DNA of 11,538 nt, taken from CBFHWU01 sp965659665 (GTDB lineage: Bacteria; Bacteroidota; Bacteroidia; Flavobacteriales; Flavobacteriaceae). This document shows positions 1-6,098 of the stretch, piece after piece (position 1 is the stretch's first letter; each line of letters opens with the position of its first letter). The notes beneath the pieces are model-generated. The model was not told the DNA's origin, ran no database searches, and was given only the letters and a program-made list of their open reading frames with translations. The translations under genes were made by a program, and so were the position numbers. The stretch is taken from assembly GCA_965659665.1 (NCBI GenBank), contig CBFHWU010000013.1:1-11538 (forward strand), in the 5' to 3' direction.

Positions 1-1
1 T

Positions 2-10
2 GGGGGGGGG
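2..10. repeat. G9 homopolymer run
   Basis: Nine consecutive G residues lie at the left edge of the window. Such a run is unusual in DNA this rich in A and T. It lies outside any gene I can recognise inside the window, but what is to its left is unknown. Long G runs are prone to slipped-strand length change and to sequencing error. Confidence 0.8.
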
Positions 11-72
11 TTGTTTACCACTAAATTAGCAAAAATTACCAACTCCCAAAATGTACATGCTGCTTTTCTCTT

Positions 73-249
73 ATGTTTAGCGAATTTATTTGGGGCTTAA
101 TCATTTTCAAAAGTCCAATTCACCTCCATCAGAATGCTTATTATCCGTATAATGGTAAAGAAAATATTTTTTACACACGCTCATTAGGGGTTAATGAGCA
201 CAAAACAAGGGTGAACGGTATGTTTTTGTATGGGAACGGTCGTTATTAA
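73..249 (+). CDS. Doubtful small ORF, 58 codons, unrecognised
   Basis: An ATG at 73 opens a reading frame that runs to TAA at 247-249. The frame itself is open from base 25, after a stop at 22-24. The predicted peptide begins MFSEFIWGLIIF and ends FLYGNGRY, with a mixed, non-repetitive composition. I recognise no family. No clear ribosome binding site or promoter precedes it, and a perfect 8-bp inverted repeat lies inside it. It could be a real small protein, the decayed 3' end of a lost gene, or a chance open frame. Chance is the default reading at this length. Confidence 0.15.
   Translation: MFSEFIWGLIIFKSPIHLHQNAYYPYNGKENIFYTRSLGVNEHKTRVNGMFLYGNGRY
179..199. repeat. Perfect 8-bp inverted repeat, 5-base loop
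   Basis: GCTCATTA at 179-186 and TAATGAGC at 192-199 are perfect complements separated by GGGGT. There is no T run directly after it on either strand, so it does not look like a standard intrinsic terminator. It could be an operator or part of a structured transcript. Confidence 0.6.
213..240. repeat. Direct repeat GAACGGT, two copies
   Basis: The heptamer GAACGGT occurs at 213-219 and again at 234-240, 21 bases apart start to start, which is two helical turns. The second copy also begins a small hairpin, AACG-GT-CGTT. The length is short enough for chance, but the spacing would suit a pair of protein binding sites. Confidence 0.4.
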
Positions 250-261
250 CCTGATAAAAGC

Positions 262-300
262 TGTAGGTAAAATCCTACATTTAGATCGTGAGGTAACTCA
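262..300. repeat. Two adjacent small hairpins
   Basis: TGTAGG at 262-267 pairs perfectly with CCTACA at 274-279 around a 6-base loop. Ten bases further on, TGAG at 289-292 pairs with CTCA at 297-300 around GTAA, a GNRA-type tetraloop. Together with the inverted repeat at 179-199 they make the intergenic region rich in potential RNA structure. I cannot match them to a known RNA family. Confidence 0.4.
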
Positions 301-389
301 TAAAGTACACATCAAACTGAACGTTAGAATATGTAGAACTGACACTTTAATATTATGTTAACTTTATTTTTGGGTATGCGTAAAATTCA

Positions 390-427
390 CAAATTGTCAA
401 TTTGATGTTAATATGCATGTTATCATC
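390..427. promoter_or_regulatory. Inverted repeats just past the phosphoesterase stop codon
   Basis: CAAATTG and CAATTTG form a perfect 7-1-7 palindrome at 390-404. Overlapping its end, GATG-T-TAA (404-411) is complementary, with one mismatch, to TTA-T-CATC (420-427), centred on ATGCAT. They lie directly downstream of the minus-strand phosphoesterase gene, where a terminator is expected. No run of T follows on the minus strand, so a terminator role is only possible. An operator role is the alternative. Confidence 0.3.
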
Positions 428-430
428 AAG

Positions 431-1717
431 CTAATGTTTTCTTTTAATCTCAACAACTTTTCCATTTGAGGGGTTCCAAACCTCAATGTTTTGGGGCAAT
501 TCAAAAGAATTGTTATTATTTACTTCTTCAACTACATCCGCATTATGGGTTCGGATGGTACGCACTTCCATTTTTTGAGGATCAACAAAAATTAATTTAA
601 ATTGATTAAAGGAGTCCAAGTCTCGGGTCCATGATTTGGCATCATCAGGATGACGTAGGGGAGCGCCCCAACACCCTTCACCAACATAAACGGTTCCACG
701 CTCATCATCTCGAACAAATCCTTCATCATGACCTGCCTCAGTCGTCGGACGTATTGGCCATGTTGTTTTGACCATATGAGAATCACATTCTACCACCAAA
801 TCAACGCCATATTGATAAAAAAGATTTGCCCAAGCTAAGTATTCGTTATTTCCTTCCGATTTTTTGGAAGTATGAGGTCGCATTGGTTTATGGTATTGAG
901 CTGATTTCCATACCACATGCTGATGTGTTTTCAAATCATTATTTAACCAACTTCCTTGTTCTCCAGCCTCTGTAATTTGACTATTTAAGGAATAAATTCG
1001 AAAAAAATCATTCCCAAAAGTAAGCGCGTAATATTGCGATGGAGTAGGGGTATCAAACAAATGATACAATGATTGAGGGTCATATTCGTGATTGCCTCGT
1101 GCAACAATAATTGGAAACATTCTTCCGTCAGGTGCAATTGTGAGTTGCCAATCCTCAAGCCAAGTTTGCCATTCAATGGCCGTATCATCAAGGGTCATAT
1201 CCCCACCAAAAAAAACGGCATGAGGTTTTAATTTAGCGACCAGCTTGTTGGCGTTTTGACGTGGAAGCCTGTTGTTTCGTGAGTCTCCACCTGCAATAAA
1301 TGACAATCGGCTTTGATCATCTGGGGCAGTTTTAAACCAAAAACGCTCGCTTGTTCCATTGGTATTACCTATCACAAAAAAATAGGTTGTATTAGCGGAT
1401 AATTCTTCTAGGCGAACAAATTTGTTTTTCATTCCCTTGTAAGTAGTTTCTCGGTCTGCTGCTTGGTTATTCGGATATTTATTGAGGTTTCTACCAAAAT
1501 CTTGCGTACCGTAATAAACCCTAGAAACGGAATCCGATAATTGATTCCATCCAATAGTGATCGTACTGGAAGGATCATCTCTTAATATTAATCGAAATTT
1601 ATCCGCCTGTGTCAAGGAATTTTCTTTGGTTTTCTCAAAAAGAATATCCTGTGAAGTACCTGCTGTATTACAATTTTGTAACAGCACTAAAAAAAAGAGA
1701 ACATAGTATTTGATCAT
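431..1717 (-). CDS. Calcineurin-like phosphoesterase, purple acid phosphatase type, probable lipoprotein
   Basis: This is a predicted exported hydrolase of phosphoesters in the binuclear metallophosphoesterase superfamily. From the ATG at 1717 it has 428 residues. An N-terminal hydrophobic segment (residues 4-14) leads to Cys16 in the context LLQNC, a loose lipobox. A GTG seven codons upstream (1738) would only lengthen the hydrophilic start. Residues about 38-130 resemble the fibronectin-III-like N-terminal domain of purple acid phosphatases, and about 135-350 form the metallophosphoesterase domain. Its motifs are FIAGGDSR (Asp145), FFGGD (Asp173), ARGNHE (Asn209, His210), QYH (His276) and ECDSH (His314). 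The last is normally GHxH, so the first His is replaced. The gene follows the PAP2 phosphatase gene on the same strand after about 60 bases and is probably cotranscribed. The substrate is unknown. Confidence 0.85.
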   Translation of the reverse strand: MIKYYVLFFLVLLQNCNTAGTSQDILFEKTKENSLTQADKFRLILRDDPSSTITIGWNQLSDSVSRVYYGTQDFGRNLNKYPNNQAADRETTYKGMKNKFVRLEELSANTTYFFVIGNTNGTSERFWFKTAPDDQSRLSFIAGGDSRNNRLPRQNANKLVAKLKPHAVFFGGDMTLDDTAIEWQTWLEDWQLTIAPDGRMFPIIVARGNHEYDPQSLYHLFDTPTPSQYYALTFGNDFFRIYSLNSQITEAGEQGSWLNNDLKTHQHVVWKSAQYHKPMRPHTSKKSEGNNEYLAWANLFYQYGVDLVVECDSHMVKTTWPIRPTTEAGHDEGFVRDDERGTVYVGEGCWGAPLRHPDDAKSWTRDLDSFNQFKLIFVDPQKMEVRTIRTHNADVVEEVNNNNSFELPQNIEVWNPSNGKVVEIKRKH

Positions 1718-1777
1718 AGGAATAATTAAGGGGATCACAATATATAAAATATGCTCTAAACAACAACAACTTAAAAG

Positions 1778-2608
1778 TTAAAATGTACCCACAATTCGTA
1801 CAGTTCCTAACCCTGTGGTAAGATTCCAGTTGATTTTTTTAGCATTGTAGGCATTATAACTTTGGGTTTTAATAAAATATTGATCAACCGCGTTCACAAC
1901 TGCTACACTTATAACTCCTGCCAAAAAAACATCTGAAACCCAGTGAGCATTTTCCCATAATCGAGATACCGGAGCAATCATTCCCAAAGTGTAAATTCCT
2001 GACTTTACCCAAATATTATCAAACTGTTTAGCGATAGCATGTGATGCAGTTATTGATAATATGGTATGACCCGAGGGAAAAGAATGGTAATCAGGTTCAT
2101 TGCTAAATAATTCATACGAATATGGACCTTCATCAGCATTTGGACGAGCACGACCTACCATTGTTTTCGTTAACGTTTGTATCAAACCCGTAGCAACCGC
2201 TGAACTTATAATCAATAATCCTGTGTCACGCCAGGGTTTATTTTTTGAAAGGATTCCATACCCATAAACACCTGAAGCGATCAAAAAAAAGTTTTGAGGA
2301 CTTCCATAATACCAACCTAGCTCAAGCAGCATATTAGGAACTTTGTTTCGGTGCCTCGAAAAATAACGAGTAAACTCCTCATCGTACGCATATAAAATCC
2401 CTGTGCTCGCAACTACACCGCCAAATTTTAACCAATCCGCTTTCTGCCATCGCAGGGGTTGTGTGTATACATGTTTTAAACTCCCAAGAATTAAACCTCC
2501 ATCGTGTTTGACATCTGTCCAAAGATTCCCAGTAAGTTCGTGTTGCTGCGCATTTGTATGGCTTAATGCAAAGGAAAGCATCAAAAAAATCAAAAGTATT
2601 AATTTCAT
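1778..2608 (-). CDS. PAP2-family membrane phosphatase (phosphatidic acid phosphatase type 2)
   Basis: This 276-residue protein is a predicted envelope phosphatase of the PAP2 / acid phosphatase superfamily. All three signature motifs are intact: K-x6-RP at Lys148-Pro156, PSGH at 178-181, and SR-x5-H-x3-D at Ser215-Asp226, which supplies the nucleophilic His222. A signal-peptide-like start (MKLILLIFLMLSFALSHTNA) precedes a soluble stretch, followed by hydrophobic segments near 62-75, 105-120, 128-145, 203-213 and 226-241. Family members act on phosphatidic acid, undecaprenyl diphosphate, lipid A or phosphatidylglycerophosphate. The sequence alone does not choose among these. The start ATG has an A+T-rich leader with no strong ribosome binding site. 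The gene is first in a probable two-gene operon with the phosphoesterase downstream. Confidence 0.88.
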   Translation of the reverse strand: MKLILLIFLMLSFALSHTNAQQHELTGNLWTDVKHDGGLILGSLKHVYTQPLRWQKADWLKFGGVVASTGILYAYDEEFTRYFSRHRNKVPNMLLELGWYYGSPQNFFLIASGVYGYGILSKNKPWRDTGLLIISSAVATGLIQTLTKTMVGRARPNADEGPYSYELFSNEPDYHSFPSGHTILSITASHAIAKQFDNIWVKSGIYTLGMIAPVSRLWENAHWVSDVFLAGVISVAVVNAVDQYFIKTQSYNAYNAKKINWNLTTGLGTVRIVGTF

Positions 2609-2630
2609 AATTTAAGATTAAAAGGGAAAT

Positions 2631-2638
2631 TAAATATA
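2631..2638 (-). promoter_or_regulatory. Possible -7 box for the phosphatase pair
   Basis: Read on the minus strand this is TATATTTA, seven of eight matches to the Bacteroidota -7 element TAnnTTTG. It lies 22 bases before the PAP2 ATG. I see no convincing -33 TTG, and the surroundings are so A+T-rich that chance matches are likely. Confidence 0.25.
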
Positions 2639-2654
2639 TAGATTTTTTCGAAAT

Positions 2655-2662
2655 GAATTTTG
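2655..2662 (+). promoter_or_regulatory. Possible -7 box for the membrane protein gene
   Basis: GAATTTTG matches TAnnTTTG except at the first base. It ends 18 bases before the ATG at 2681, the same spacing as the better box before mutS2. This spacing favours the ATG at 2681 over the TTG at 2660, which would overlap the box. Confidence 0.3.
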
Positions 2663-2680
2663 TGTAAAATATTAGTACAA

Positions 2681-3544
2681 ATGCTTAGTTTTATATCAAA
2701 GATAATTATGATTTTCCCCCAGCTCACATTAACACTTGGACTTAGAATAGGTAGCTTTTTAATTTTTTTAGGAAGGGCATATCAATATTTGTTTTGGGAT
2801 GCTCCTTTTCGTGTGCTTTTGTGGGACGAATCGCTGATGACACCTATTTTACAATCTTTTATTGGAATTTCATGGCATGATTTCAGTCTTAACACAACAA
2901 TCGATCAAAATATTCAATGCTTGATTCAAGCAAACGGAGTCTTATTTCTTTTGGCGGCAGGTGCAACTTTATGCATTAATCGTCGAAACAAACCCTGGGC
3001 TCGTATTCCTATAAGTTTGGGTATAGTATCTTTACTATTTTTATTTTTATTGCTTTATAAGCAACATCATTTCCAACTAGGAATGTTAATGGAGCATACT
3101 GTACAATTGGGAGTTCCTGTTTTACTTTTATATTTTCTGCAAACTCAAAAAAAATCTTCCACCTTGTGGTTGATGAAAATACTTATTGCCACTACTTTTG
3201 TTGGTCATGGACTTTATGCGGTAGGTTATTACTTTGTCCCCAATCATTTTATCAATCTCATGGTATATTCAATAGGGGTTAATGAAACTACCTCCAAATG
3301 GATTCTTTTCGTGGCGGGAATCCTTGATTTTGTCGTTGCATTTGCTATTTTTTTTCCTAAACTAACACGGATTTTTTTACTCTATGCCTTTGTTTGGGGA
3401 ACCCTTACCGCTTTTGCCCGAATTGTGGCAGGATTTGATTTAGATTTTCCATTGCAAACCCTCCATCAAGAGTTTTACAAAGTGATTTATCGTTTGCCTC
3501 ACGGTCTGTTACCATTATGGGCACTTATAATAGGGAGAAAATGA
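2681..3544 (+). CDS. Polytopic membrane protein of unknown function
   Basis: I do not recognise a named family. The 287-residue protein is very hydrophobic, with about seven or eight likely membrane segments at roughly 14-38, 82-98, 103-126, 135-155, 165-190, 205-228, 232-255 and 272-284. Features that may be conserved are GRAYQYLFWDAPFR after the first segment, HTVQLGVP near 138, and GHGLYAVGYYF near 176, which recalls the DoxX-like group of small quinone-linked membrane proteins. That resemblance is weak. There is no signal peptide beyond the first segment. I chose the ATG at 2681; an upstream in-frame TTG (2660) and an internal ATG (2708) are alternatives. The gene is divergent from the phosphatase pair and is followed after 79 bases by a gene that seems to have its own promoter. 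Confidence 0.75.
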   Translation: MLSFISKIIMIFPQLTLTLGLRIGSFLIFLGRAYQYLFWDAPFRVLLWDESLMTPILQSFIGISWHDFSLNTTIDQNIQCLIQANGVLFLLAAGATLCINRRNKPWARIPISLGIVSLLFLFLLLYKQHHFQLGMLMEHTVQLGVPVLLLYFLQTQKKSSTLWLMKILIATTFVGHGLYAVGYYFVPNHFINLMVYSIGVNETTSKWILFVAGILDFVVAFAIFFPKLTRIFLLYAFVWGTLTAFARIVAGFDLDFPLQTLHQEFYKVIYRLPHGLLPLWALIIGRK

Positions 3545-3595
3545 AAAGTTTAATTTTATTTAACAAGTAAATAATATTTAATTTGAGGAATATTT

Positions 3596-3603
3596 TATAT
3601 TTG
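3596..3603 (+). promoter_or_regulatory. Probable -7 promoter box of the NTF2-like gene
   Basis: TATATTTG is an exact match to the Bacteroidota -7 consensus TAnnTTTG and ends 20 bases before the start ATG at 3624. No good -33 TTG lies at the usual distance. It is one of two exact matches in the window that are well placed before a gene. Confidence 0.5.
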
Positions 3604-3623
3604 TTTAAATACAATTAATTATT

Positions 3624-4553
3624 ATGAAATCAAAAATAACATTCCTTATTTTTTTAGCAACCACCACAGTGTTTGCACAAAAGAAAAAAAATGGTAACAT
3701 TTACATCGAACATCCTGCCAATCAAATTGTTTTAGATTATTTAGAAGCATTTTCTAACAACGATAGTTTGACTGTATCAAAAATCATTTCAGATAATTAC
3801 AAAGGATTTTCAGGCGAAAACATGGACAAAGACGATGAGCCCACAACAAAAGAAGAATTGCTCGAAGCGATGAAAAACTGGAATTCCTATGTTGACTATT
3901 TATCGATCAAACACACCGATTCGGGCTATCCGGATGCCGTTGAATATGCCGATGATAACTTTAGTGACCTAACATGGGTGTACAGTTGGGAAGTTTATAC
4001 AGGCGTTCACAAAGAAACAGGAGTAAAATTAAATATGCCTGCACATTTTCAATATGTGGTGGACAAAAATGATCAAATTGTTTATTCAAGAGGCTATATG
4101 AATCAAACTCCATTCAACGAAATTGGGGATAGTTACGCAGAATTAACAATTGGAAAAATGTATTCACATCATCCAAACATCAATAAGGTAAGACGAATGC
4201 TCCATGCATATGAATTTGACGATTTGGATACAGCTTATGCTTTTATTGCTGAAGATGCAACAATCTGGACATCGTCTTTTGACTGGGCTGATGACCGAAT
4301 TTCATTTGAAGATGCAAAAAAAATGGACCAAGAATTTTTATCAACATATACCATCAATAGCCTTGACGATCAATATGTTTTTTATGCTGAACGTGATAGA
4401 GGAACTAACTTTGTAGAAAGTATTTGGCGATTGGATCTCACTCGTAAGTCTGACAACACCAACATCGTTTTACCTGTCCGTTTTGTTCACCGATTTAACG
4501 ACGAAGATGAAATTATTTACATCGATGTAATGATGAACTTTGCTAAATTATAA
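3624..4553 (+). CDS. Secreted protein with two NTF2-like (SnoaL-type) halves
   Basis: This is a 309-residue exported protein with a clear signal peptide, MKSKITFLIFLATTTVFA, and likely cleavage before Gln19. The mature part looks like two tandem NTF2-fold cone-shaped domains. The first spans about 30-160, starting with the helix IVLDYLEAFSNNDSLTVSKII and containing the strands WVYSWEVYTGV and HFQYVVDKND-QIVYSRGY. The second spans about 186-305, starting with VRRMLHAYEFDDLDTAYAFI and ending with strands FVESIWRLDLTRK and PVRFVHRFNDEDEIIYIDVMM. This assignment rests on the helix and strand pattern, not on a signature motif. NTF2-like domains serve as small-molecule enzymes or binding scaffolds, so no reaction can be named. 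The protein is acidic. The gene has its own promoter box and a strong terminator, so it is probably monocistronic. Confidence 0.75.
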   Translation: MKSKITFLIFLATTTVFAQKKKNGNIYIEHPANQIVLDYLEAFSNNDSLTVSKIISDNYKGFSGENMDKDDEPTTKEELLEAMKNWNSYVDYLSIKHTDSGYPDAVEYADDNFSDLTWVYSWEVYTGVHKETGVKLNMPAHFQYVVDKNDQIVYSRGYMNQTPFNEIGDSYAELTIGKMYSHHPNINKVRRMLHAYEFDDLDTAYAFIAEDATIWTSSFDWADDRISFEDAKKMDQEFLSTYTINSLDDQYVFYAERDRGTNFVESIWRLDLTRKSDNTNIVLPVRFVHRFNDEDEIIYIDVMMNFAKL

Positions 4554-4575
4554 TTATACCATTATTTTACAAACC

Positions 4576-4607
4576 AAAGCCTCATCCGCAGATGAGGCTT
4601 TTTTTTT
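4576..4607 (+). terminator. Strong intrinsic terminator after the NTF2-like gene
   Basis: AAAGCCTCATC (4576-4586) pairs perfectly with GATGAGGCTTT (4591-4601) around the loop CGCA, and a run of nine T (4599-4607) completes it. The 11-bp stem begins 23 bases after the stop codon. On the minus strand the leading A run is only three bases, so it works mainly for plus-strand transcription. Confidence 0.93.
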
Positions 4608-4965
4608 AACCACGTATTTTATCAATCTTTTATTCTGTAACTTATATCTAAACAAAATCGATTCCTGACTTTCTAAATACAAGGTTAATTAAGCTAATCT
4701 GTTTGCGCTATAATTAATATTATGTAAAATTAGTAAATGATCCACCAAAAAAATTCTGTATGTAGACATATTAACAAAATATGGAAACAATTAGCAATTC
4801 AATAAATTATTGATTATTTAAAATTGAGTTGCTTATTTGATAGATCTCCACAAAAAAGATGAAAAATTTTAACCCATTTATAAATTTATATTATTACGTA
4901 TTTGAGGAGTTTAATTTGTGGGTTTTTATGTAATATTGTGTTATGTATGTTATAAATCAAACATG
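4608..4965. other. Noncoding region before the alanine dehydrogenase operon
   Basis: About 360 very A+T-rich bases contain no ORF I would support. They hold the inverted repeat at 4794-4832 and a weak promoter-like box TTAATTTG at 4911-4918 (one mismatch to TAnnTTTG, 47 bases before the chosen start). A TATAAT at 4709-4714 follows the sigma-70 pattern of other phyla, which Bacteroidota do not normally use. The length suggests a long leader or a regulated promoter. Confidence 0.5.
4794..4832. promoter_or_regulatory. Nested inverted repeats upstream of alanine dehydrogenase
   Basis: GCAATTCAAT (4794-4803) and ATTGAGTTGC (4823-4832) are complementary at nine of ten positions, and the one exception is a possible G-U pair in RNA. 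Inside them lies a perfect 7-1-7 palindrome, TCAATAA-A-TTATTGA (4799-4813). They sit about 135 bases before the alanine dehydrogenase start. Alanine dehydrogenase genes in other bacteria are often controlled by Lrp/AsnC-type regulators that bind A+T-rich palindromes, so an operator is a fair inference. No regulator gene is present here. Confidence 0.4.
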
Positions 4966-6081
4966 ATGATGATTGGTATTCCTAAAGAAATAAAAAACAA
5001 TGAATTTCGAGTGGGTTTAACCCCTGCTGGTGTTCAGTCTTTGACCTCAAAAGGGTTTGTCGTATTGGTGCAAAAAAATGCAGGACATGGAAGTGGTTTT
5101 TCGGATAATGATTATTTATCCGTGGGGGCTCGTATTGTTCCAAACATTGAATCTGTGTATGAACAGTCCGATATGATAATTAAAGTAAAAGAGCCTTTAC
5201 TTGAAGAATACCCTTTGATCAAGGAAGATCAACTGCTGTACACCTATTTTCATTTCGCTGCTTCTGAAAGTCTTACAAATGCGATGATCGATCGAAAAGC
5301 GATTTGTATTGCATACGAAACGATTGAGGATGAGTTGGGTCGCCTTCCTTTACTCACTCCAATGTCGGAAGTCGCAGGTCGAATGGCTACCCAAGAAGGT
5401 GCTAAATACCTTGAAAAACCTCAAGGGGGATTAGGGATTTTGATGGGGGGGGTTCCAGGAGTACCCCCTGCCAAAGTGATGGTTTTAGGCGCAGGTGTTG
5501 TGGGTACTGAAGCAGCTCGAATGGCTGCTGGATTAGGTGCGGATGTTACATTGTATGATATTAACCTAGATCGTTTACGAGATCTTGATCAAGTATTACC
5601 TCCAAATATCAAAACACAATACTCAAGTAATTATGCCATCGAAAAAGGAATTTCAAACGCTCATCTTATTATTGGAGCAGTATTGATTCCTGGGGCAAAA
5701 GCTCCAAAACTGATTACCAAAAAAATGCTCAAATCAATGCAAAAAGGTACTGTTTTGGTTGATGTGGCGGTCGATCAAGGAGGGTGTTTCGAAACAACTA
5801 CCCCTACTACTCATGCCCATCCAACTTATGTGGTTGATGATGTCTTACACTACGCTGTGGCCAATATGCCTGGTGCAGTTCCTCAAACCTCCACTGCCGC
5901 GCTTACCCACGCAACTCTTCGTTATGCACATATTCTTGCTGAAAAAGGGTGGAAAAAAGCATGCGCTCTTGATTCCCTGTTAGCAAAAGGTTTAAATATT
6001 GTTAAAGGAAACGTGGTGTATAAACCTGTTGCTGAAGCCTTTGATTTAAAACATATCCCTGTTAATGAAGTTTTAAAATAA
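4966..6081 (+). CDS. ald: Alanine dehydrogenase
   Basis: It catalyses the reversible NAD-dependent oxidative deamination of L-alanine to pyruvate and ammonia in the cytoplasm. From the ATG at 4966 the protein is 371 residues, the usual family length, and begins MMIGIPKEIKNNEFRVGLTP as expected. Known catalytic and substrate residues are in place: Arg15, Lys75 (IIKVKEP), His96 (TYFHFA) and Asp270 (DVAVDQGG). The Rossmann motif GAGVVG is at 175-180, with Asp198 (LYDIN) placed to bind the NAD ribose. ATG codons at 4963 and 4969 are close alternatives. The GTG at 4918 would add a hydrophobic, cysteine-rich leader that family members lack. A run of eight G at 5445-5452 lies in frame at residues 160-163. 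This is the first gene of a likely four-gene operon. Confidence 0.95.
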   Translation: MMIGIPKEIKNNEFRVGLTPAGVQSLTSKGFVVLVQKNAGHGSGFSDNDYLSVGARIVPNIESVYEQSDMIIKVKEPLLEEYPLIKEDQLLYTYFHFAASESLTNAMIDRKAICIAYETIEDELGRLPLLTPMSEVAGRMATQEGAKYLEKPQGGLGILMGGVPGVPPAKVMVLGAGVVGTEAARMAAGLGADVTLYDINLDRLRDLDQVLPPNIKTQYSSNYAIEKGISNAHLIIGAVLIPGAKAPKLITKKMLKSMQKGTVLVDVAVDQGGCFETTTPTTHAHPTYVVDDVLHYAVANMPGAVPQTSTAALTHATLRYAHILAEKGWKKACALDSLLAKGLNIVKGNVVYKPVAEAFDLKHIPVNEVLK

Positions 6082-6098
6082 TTGGTTAATTTTAGCCT

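Noticed and set aside
243..328. Integron attC-like ends (TTATTAAC ... AACGTTAGAA)
   Set aside because: The outer boxes are not properly complementary, the inner boxes do not pair, and no integrase or cassette genes are present.
365..372. Exact TAnnTTTG box (TATTTTTG) on the plus strand
   Set aside because: No plus-strand gene follows; the next gene is on the opposite strand. It is likely a chance match in A+T-rich DNA, though an antisense transcript cannot be excluded.
1718..1738. GTG start extending the phosphoesterase by seven residues
   Set aside because: The ATG at 1717 gives a normal lipoprotein signal with an early lysine; the added residues serve no purpose.
2403..2615. 70-codon plus-strand ORF opposite the PAP2 gene
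   Set aside because: It lies antisense within a gene with complete family motifs, and its peptide resembles no protein I know.
4709..4714. TATAAT sigma-70-type -10 box
   Set aside because: Bacteroidota primary sigma factors use TAnnTTTG; no TTGACA-like box lies at the right distance.
4918..4965. GTG start extending alanine dehydrogenase by 16 residues
   Set aside because: The extension is hydrophobic and cysteine-rich, unlike the family, and the ATG at 4966 gives the standard 371-residue protein.
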